Shown piece after piece: positions 58,951-64,000 of a stretch of DNA of 64,000 bases. The notes beneath the pieces are model-generated. The model was not told the DNA's origin, ran no database searches, and saw only the letters and a list, made by a program, of their open reading frames with translations. Origin of the DNA: Rhinopomastus cyanomelas (lineage: Eukaryota; Chordata; Aves; Bucerotiformes; Rhinopomastidae); contig VXBP01007102.1 in the NCBI GenBank assembly GCA_013400115.1, positions 186,462 through 250,461 on the forward strand, given 5' to 3'. Both the position numbers and the translations under genes were made by a program. The number at the start of each line of letters is the position of its first letter. Position 1 is the first letter of the stretch.

Positions 58951-60290
58951 AACATAGAATGATAGAATCATTAGGGATTGGAAGGGACCTCGAAAGGTCA
59001 TCTAGTCCAATCCCCCTGACACAACAAGGATCACCTAGACCAAGTTGCACAGGAACACATCCAGGCGGGTTTTAAACATCTCCAGAGAAGCAGACTCCAC
59101 AAGCACCCTGGGCAGCCTTTCCAGTACTCTGTCACCCTCACTGGGAAGCAGTTCCTTCTCACATTCATATGTTCCAGCTTACACTCATTGCCCCCAGTCC
59201 TATTACTAGATGACACTGAGAAAAGCCTACTTCCATCCTCCTGACACCCACCCCTCACATATTTATAGACATTAATGAGGTCACCCTCAATTGCCTCTTC
59301 TCCAAGCTAAAGACACCCAGCTCCCTCAGCCTATCTTCATAAGGGAGGTGTTCCACTTCCTTAATCATCCTCGTTGCTCTACGCCGGACTCCCTCCATCA
59401 GCTCTGTGTCCTTCTTGAACTGAGTGGCCCAGAACTGGGCACAATACTCCAGATTTGTCCTGCTCTGGCAGGGGGGTTGGACTCGATGATCTCTTGGGTC
59501 CCTTCCAACCCCTAACATCCTATGATCCTATGTGATCTCACCAGGGCAGAGCAGAGGGGGAGAAGAACCTCCCTCTGTCTGCTAACCTTCTCCCTTCTGA
59601 TCCATCCCAGGATGCTGTTGGGCCTTTTGGCCACAAGAGCACGCTGCTGGCTCATGGTCATTCTGCTGTCCACCAGGACCCCCAGGTCCCTTTCTCCTAA
59701 ACTGCTCTCCAACAGGTCAGTCTCCAACCTACACTAGAGTTGTCCTTGCCCAGGTGCAAGACTCTACACTTACCCTTGTTATATTTCATTACCTTTCTCT
59801 CTGCCCAGCTTTCCAGCCTGTCCAGGTCTCACTGAATGGCAGCACAGTCTGCTGGGGTGTCAGCGACACCACCCAGCTTTGTGTCATCAGCAGACTTGCT
59901 GACAGTGCATGCCAATCCCTCATCCAAGACTGAACAGGACTGGTCCCAATTCTCACCCTTGGGGGACTCACTACATACAGGCTTCCAACTAGACTCTGTC
60001 CCATTGATCACTACTCTCTGCCTTATATCCTGCAGCCAGTTCACCATCCACCTCACTACCTGTTCATCCAGTCCACACTGTCTCAGTTTGGCTGTGAGGA
60101 TGCTATGTGAAACTGTGTCAAATGCCTTACTGAAGTCTAGACAGACCACATCCACAGCTCTACCATCATCTACCCACCTGGTTATGCCCTCATAAAAGGC
60201 TATCAGGTTGGTCAAGCATGACTTCTCCTTGGTGAAGCCCTGCTGACTGTCCCTAATGAGCCCTTTGCGGTCATTAATGACCTTGTAACA
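58951..60290 (-). mobile_element. CR1 LINE, longest ORF2 remnant in the window
   Basis: From 60290 down the minus strand encodes VINDRKGLIRDSQQGFTKEKSC, LIAFYEGITRWVDDGRAVDVVCLDFSKAFDTVSHSIL, LRQCGLDEQVVRWMVNWLQD, a damaged SGVPQGS segment (here SESPKG with a deletion), SADDTKLGGV in place of FADDTKLGGV, then ERDLGVLVDSRMTMSQQ, LEYCAQFWATQFKKD and SLEKRQLR. The catalytic box change and the deletion show it is dead. A short CR1 tail sits inside it at 59458-59532. Its 3' octamers are at 58951. Confidence 0.92.
59458..59532 (+). mobile_element. CR1 3' tail nested inside another CR1
   Basis: Seventy-five bases (TCCTGCTCTGGCAGGGGGGTT, shown by its first 20, through GATGATCTCTTGGGTCCC to CCTATGATCCTATG) form a CR1 end in the opposite orientation to its host. 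Other copies read CTCCAGGTGTGATCTCACC without interruption at this point (compare 1719-1737), so this is an insertion into the older element. A target duplication longer than about 2 nt is not visible. Confidence 0.85.
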
Positions 60291-62099
60291 TCACCTGTAA
60301 GGAAAGACATTTATTCTGTCATAGTCAGCACTGTCTGTGACCCTTATTTATGCTGAAATGTCCTCTACAAGCAGTTGATCTGAAGTGATTTATTCTCCAG
60401 CTTGTACTGGTTGATATATCAGGCGACAGTTCCTCATCAGTAAAACCTGTTGATGTGCTGAGCATCCTTGCTGAACTGTAGAACCATGCTGGAGAATTTA
60501 CCAACAGAACTTAGTAGCCACATGAAAGCAGTAAATCAGACGTAAGAGACTGTGCAAGTCACCCACAAAGGAAATACATGAGGGTGAGCGGTACGGTGGG
60601 TGTGCAACCTTTCACAGTGCGCATTTGGGGTGAGACTATTACTCACATACATCCTAAGCAAGTGCTAATCATACATTTCCTTTTTACATTACATTAGGCT
60701 GTCATCTGGTATGTTAAATGGTCAAAGACTGATGTTGTTTAGCCTACCAGCCACGGATTCTCAAGAGTCCTTCTCTGTGAAGGCATTTTAAAAGCTAAGA
60801 AATATTCCTATAACATTTTTCTCCATAGATTTTCAATACAAAATAACATTCTCAATGCAGAAATAACTTTCCAGTGTGAATAATTTAGTATCTTGTTACC
60901 TTCTGGGTCTGTAAGTCATATTTTATATCCCATTGGGAGGCAAAAATCTCATTTTAACCAAAAATGAAGTAAAATTTCTTCTCTCATGACTTCCAGAAAG
61001 CAAAGTTTTGTAGATTTTATATACAGAAAACACAAATAATGACTAAGGCTTAATATGGCTTATTCATGGCCTCAAGAAAAAGATTGTTAAGGAGTAAGTT
61101 TGAGAGATTAAGATGATATTCTCTTATAGGATAACCTACTTTAAATGGTAGCTACCTAATTTTTTTCTAGGTTTGGAATATTAACAGTTAGTTTGGGAAG
61201 AAAGGTGAGAGGGTATTGAGCTGGTAAAGTGGTCAGGGAGAAGCAAAATATGAATTTCTTATATGGATGTCCATGGCTCATATATAGTGTATTTGCTAGA
61301 AAAAGCCTTCTGCTTCTTTACATTTGACTTCAAAATGCAGAGAAACATCAGTGTCAGCAGTGACGACAACAAAGGCGCCCAGCTGGTACATATTTACTGG
61401 CTGAGCAAGACGATGGAAAAAACCCTATGCATCTAAAACACATTTTTCAATTGAGAAGTTGATTGTATTTTTGTAGCCCTGTTAAACACTCAAGCTGACC
61501 TATCATTTGAGAAGAGGCATGACCAAAAAAAAAGAGAAGACTGAAGGAAACATTCGTCCTATCAGACAGCTGTACTGAGTCAGAGCAAAGCTGCACTTAG
61601 TCCCTAATCTTGACGCCACTAATAGCCATTAAGACAGAAAGAGAGACAAAAAGGGCAAAACTACAGAGAAACTTTCCCAGAATATTCTCCCCTTTTCCTG
61701 TAATTTGTAGTTTAGTCTGTTCCTAGATGAGAGGGTGCTTGCTATGCGACATCTTTCAGAGGATTTCTCCCTTATGAAGTACATTTTGAACCCATGAAAC
61801 CTTATCCTGCAGAAAGTTTCAAAACTTTACTACAAGATGCAAACAACCAACTCTTTCTATGTGTTTGCCTTCTACTAATTTTACTTAATGACCCTCAGTG
61901 CCTCTATTAGGGTAGACTGCAGTCATTCCCTGTTCAGTATTATCCGTATCATCCATGGTTTAATAACTTTGGATTCCTCCTCAGTCTTCTTTTCTTGCAG
62001 AATGAAGAACTGTAGCACATTTGATCTTCATATGAACATCCCAAGCATCTAACTATCCCTGCCAGTCTTATCCTTATTAAGGTGGGGAATAATACCCAC
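60291..62099. other. intergenic DNA, nothing recognised
   Basis: Unique AT-rich sequence between two CR1 copies. Confidence 0.45.
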
Positions 62100-62512
62100 C
62101 TTATATATGTCCCTTATGAAGACAGGCTGAGGGTGCTGGGTCTCTTTAGCTTGGAAAACAGGAGACTCAGGGGTGACCTCATTAATGTTTATAAATATGT
62201 GAAGGGTGGGTATCAGGAGGATGGAGCCAGGCTCTTCTCAGTGTCATCTAGTGATAGGATGAGGGGCAATGGTTGTAAGCTGGAACACAGGAGGTTCCAC
62301 ATAAATACGAGAAGGAACTTCTTCACGGTGAGGGTGACAGAGCACTGGAACAGGCTGCCCAGGGAGGTTGTGGAGTCTCCTTCACTGGAGATGTTCAAAA
62401 CCCGCCTGGATGTGTTCCTGTGTGACTTGGTCTGGGTGATCCTTCTGTTGGGGGGGGATTGGATTAGATGATCTTTTAAGGTCCCTTCCAATCCCTAATA
62501 AATCTATGAGTT
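62100..62512 (+). mobile_element. CR1 LINE 3' fragment with open frame (young subfamily)
   Basis: The open frame encodes VPYEDRLRVLGLFSLENRRLRGD, INVYKYVKGGYQEDGARLFS, RMRGNGCKLEHRRFHIN and FFTVRVTEHWNRLPREVVESP, through FKTRLDVFLCDLV. The UTR has eight G at about 62449-62456 and only one degenerate octamer at the end. By eye it is very close to the copy at 1210-1882, which suggests recent activity of this subfamily. Confidence 0.9.
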
Positions 62513-64000
62513 GTCTGGGAATCAAGGCCTAGTAGTTATGAATTGCTCATACCAAGATGTATTCAGGGATTTTCTGCTTATTGCTTTGCTCTTTATTCTT
62601 TTCCTCATAGTCAGTATATGCTCTTCTCTTTGGCTGCTACTGGGCGTTTCAAAGACCTACCTAGTATAATCCCCAGACTTTGTATTTTCAATGGGGCTAA
62701 AACTTACCACTCCACATATACATCTGGCATTGTTTTCCAGTGTGCACCCCTTTCATGGTTGTCTATAAGGAATTTCATTATTCATTTCATTTTTGACTCA
62801 TTATTTACTGATGTTTTACTTCCCAGTGTCCCTGTCTCAGTATGTAGTTGAGAGAGTAGTTTTCACTCTTCTGACATTTGCCTTTTAACACTACTAGAGA
62901 GTTCTGTCTCCTCGTTATTCAGCTCTCTTTCTAGAACAAGATCTCACACCAACTCCAGTGAGAATCCAAGGGTGACCTCTGTCCACAATGAATCTGTGCG
63001 CTGTGCACCACACCGTAGGAACTCTAAGTAGAGTAAAAGACTTGCAGTGGAGGGAGAGCTGGAGAGACTAGCAGCAGTTTCCTGATTTTGCTGGCCAAGG
63101 GTAATTACTTTCTGGGAAAGTGGCATATATTTAAATCAGAATCTGCTTGTCAAATTCCTGATGATGTTTGCTGTTCAGGGAAAGGTTTACATCTTCCCCA
63201 GATCTCTGTTCTTTGAAGTAAAGGCTGTAAAAGCAGAGATGCTCTTCAAAACAACATGACCACCTTAGCAAGTGAATCATGAGGTCTTTCTTCTTTGGCA
63301 AGTCTGATAAACTTTGCTACTTGAACTTCTACTTCTCCCTCAGTAAATGAGGCATCATGGAATCATAGGAAAAGACAAAAGTAGTGGTTTTCTGGCTTAG
63401 CCATGATTAGATAGTTGTGTGAGGAGGCTCATTCAATTTCAAATGTAGAAATCATAAAACAAGGAAAGAAAAATACAGCATCTACTTAAGGTATAAACCT
63501 TCACTAAAAGTATTTTCTGGTGAAAAATACTTTCTTCATTTTCTAGAATTCCCAACATTTATAATGTGAAATTTTTTATTTTCATGATTTTTTTCTAAAA
63601 TCTTATGCTGGGGTAAAACTCTGAGAAGCAATTTGATTTTTAAAAAATTTCTCATGAAATGCCTTTTTGATCAAGTGCTCTTAGCAATCCTGCTTACAGA
63701 ATAAATGTCTAACCTCCAGGTGTGGGTTTCCCAGGATACTTAGCTATGACATGCATGGAAGAAGACACTGTGCTTGAGGGCTGCTCGGACAAGGCTGGAC
63801 TCTTTTCTGGTAGCAACAAGTGTAGTTAAGCATCAGACACAACAATCAGTCATGATCAGTAAATGCAGCTAAGAAATGCAAAGGCAGATCTGACCTCTAC
63901 CACCTCTTTGTCTTTCCAAATGGCAGAGCAGCTAAAGAATTGCTTGTTTCAAGAGAAGGGATATTAATCTCTGTCTGGACTTCTCAGCTGCTTCTGTTCC
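62513..64000. other. intergenic DNA, nothing recognised
   Basis: Unique sequence to the window edge. Open frames here are short and unremarkable. Confidence 0.45.

Noticed and set aside
1..64000. Prokaryotic-type systems: CRISPR arrays, operons, defence islands
   Set aside because: No regularly spaced repeats or long adjacent coding frames. The DNA is clearly a vertebrate genome with LINEs and introns.

Overview
This window is nuclear DNA from a bird. Two observations carry that call. First, it holds about 29 fragments of the chicken-repeat-1 (CR1) LINE, many ending in the avian ATTCTATG-type octamer tail. Second, it contains the start of an intron-rich vertebrate collagen gene. Several CR1 copies look very alike by eye (for example those at 1210-1882, 15590-16212, 58951-60290 and 62100-62512), so one subfamily was probably active recently. 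Woodpecker-like lineages have high CR1 loads, but the sequence alone does not fix the order. Most of the window has no protein-coding content.

The only host gene I can support is the 5' end of COL22A1 (collagen type XXII alpha-1, a FACIT collagen), on the minus strand. A small exon at 29576-29740 carries 68 nt of 5' UTR, the start codon and the signal peptide. It ends in a phase-1 donor. The next coding exon, 24735-25301, starts in phase 1 and encodes the whole von Willebrand factor A domain, then leaves through a consensus donor in phase 1. Joined, the two exons give 221 complete codons of the secreted N-terminus. I did not recognise the following (TSPN-domain) exon in the 24.7 kb to the left edge, so 1-24734 is read as intron. 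A CpG island at about 54125-54570, next to a long polypurine/polypyrimidine tract, together with a consensus minus-strand donor at 53731/53730, makes a plausible promoter and untranslated first exon. That would leave about 24 kb of intron before the start-codon exon. DNA to the right of the island is then probably 5' flanking sequence.

Layout: 1-24734, COL22A1 intron with many CR1 copies, one tRNA-Lys-like/CR1 composite SINE (8392-8569) and two TA/CA microsatellites; 24735-25301, vWA exon; 25302-29575, intron with three old CR1 fragments; 29576-29740, start-codon exon; 29741-53730, presumed first intron, CR1-poor in its first 8 kb; 53731-54570, candidate first exon, polypurine tract and CpG island; 54571-64000, presumed upstream flank with four CR1 loci, the longest (58951-60290) carrying a nested CR1 tail. 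Assembly gaps are at 14000-14171 and 54268-54317. Single-N joins at 10048 and 16066 both fall inside CR1 elements and appear to hide missing sequence.

The least expected element is the composite SINE at 8392-8569: a tRNA-Lys-related head that still folds as a near-complete cloverleaf, a short linker, and a CR1 3' tail. I saw no prokaryotic-type system, CRISPR array, retroviral gene or functional RNA gene.
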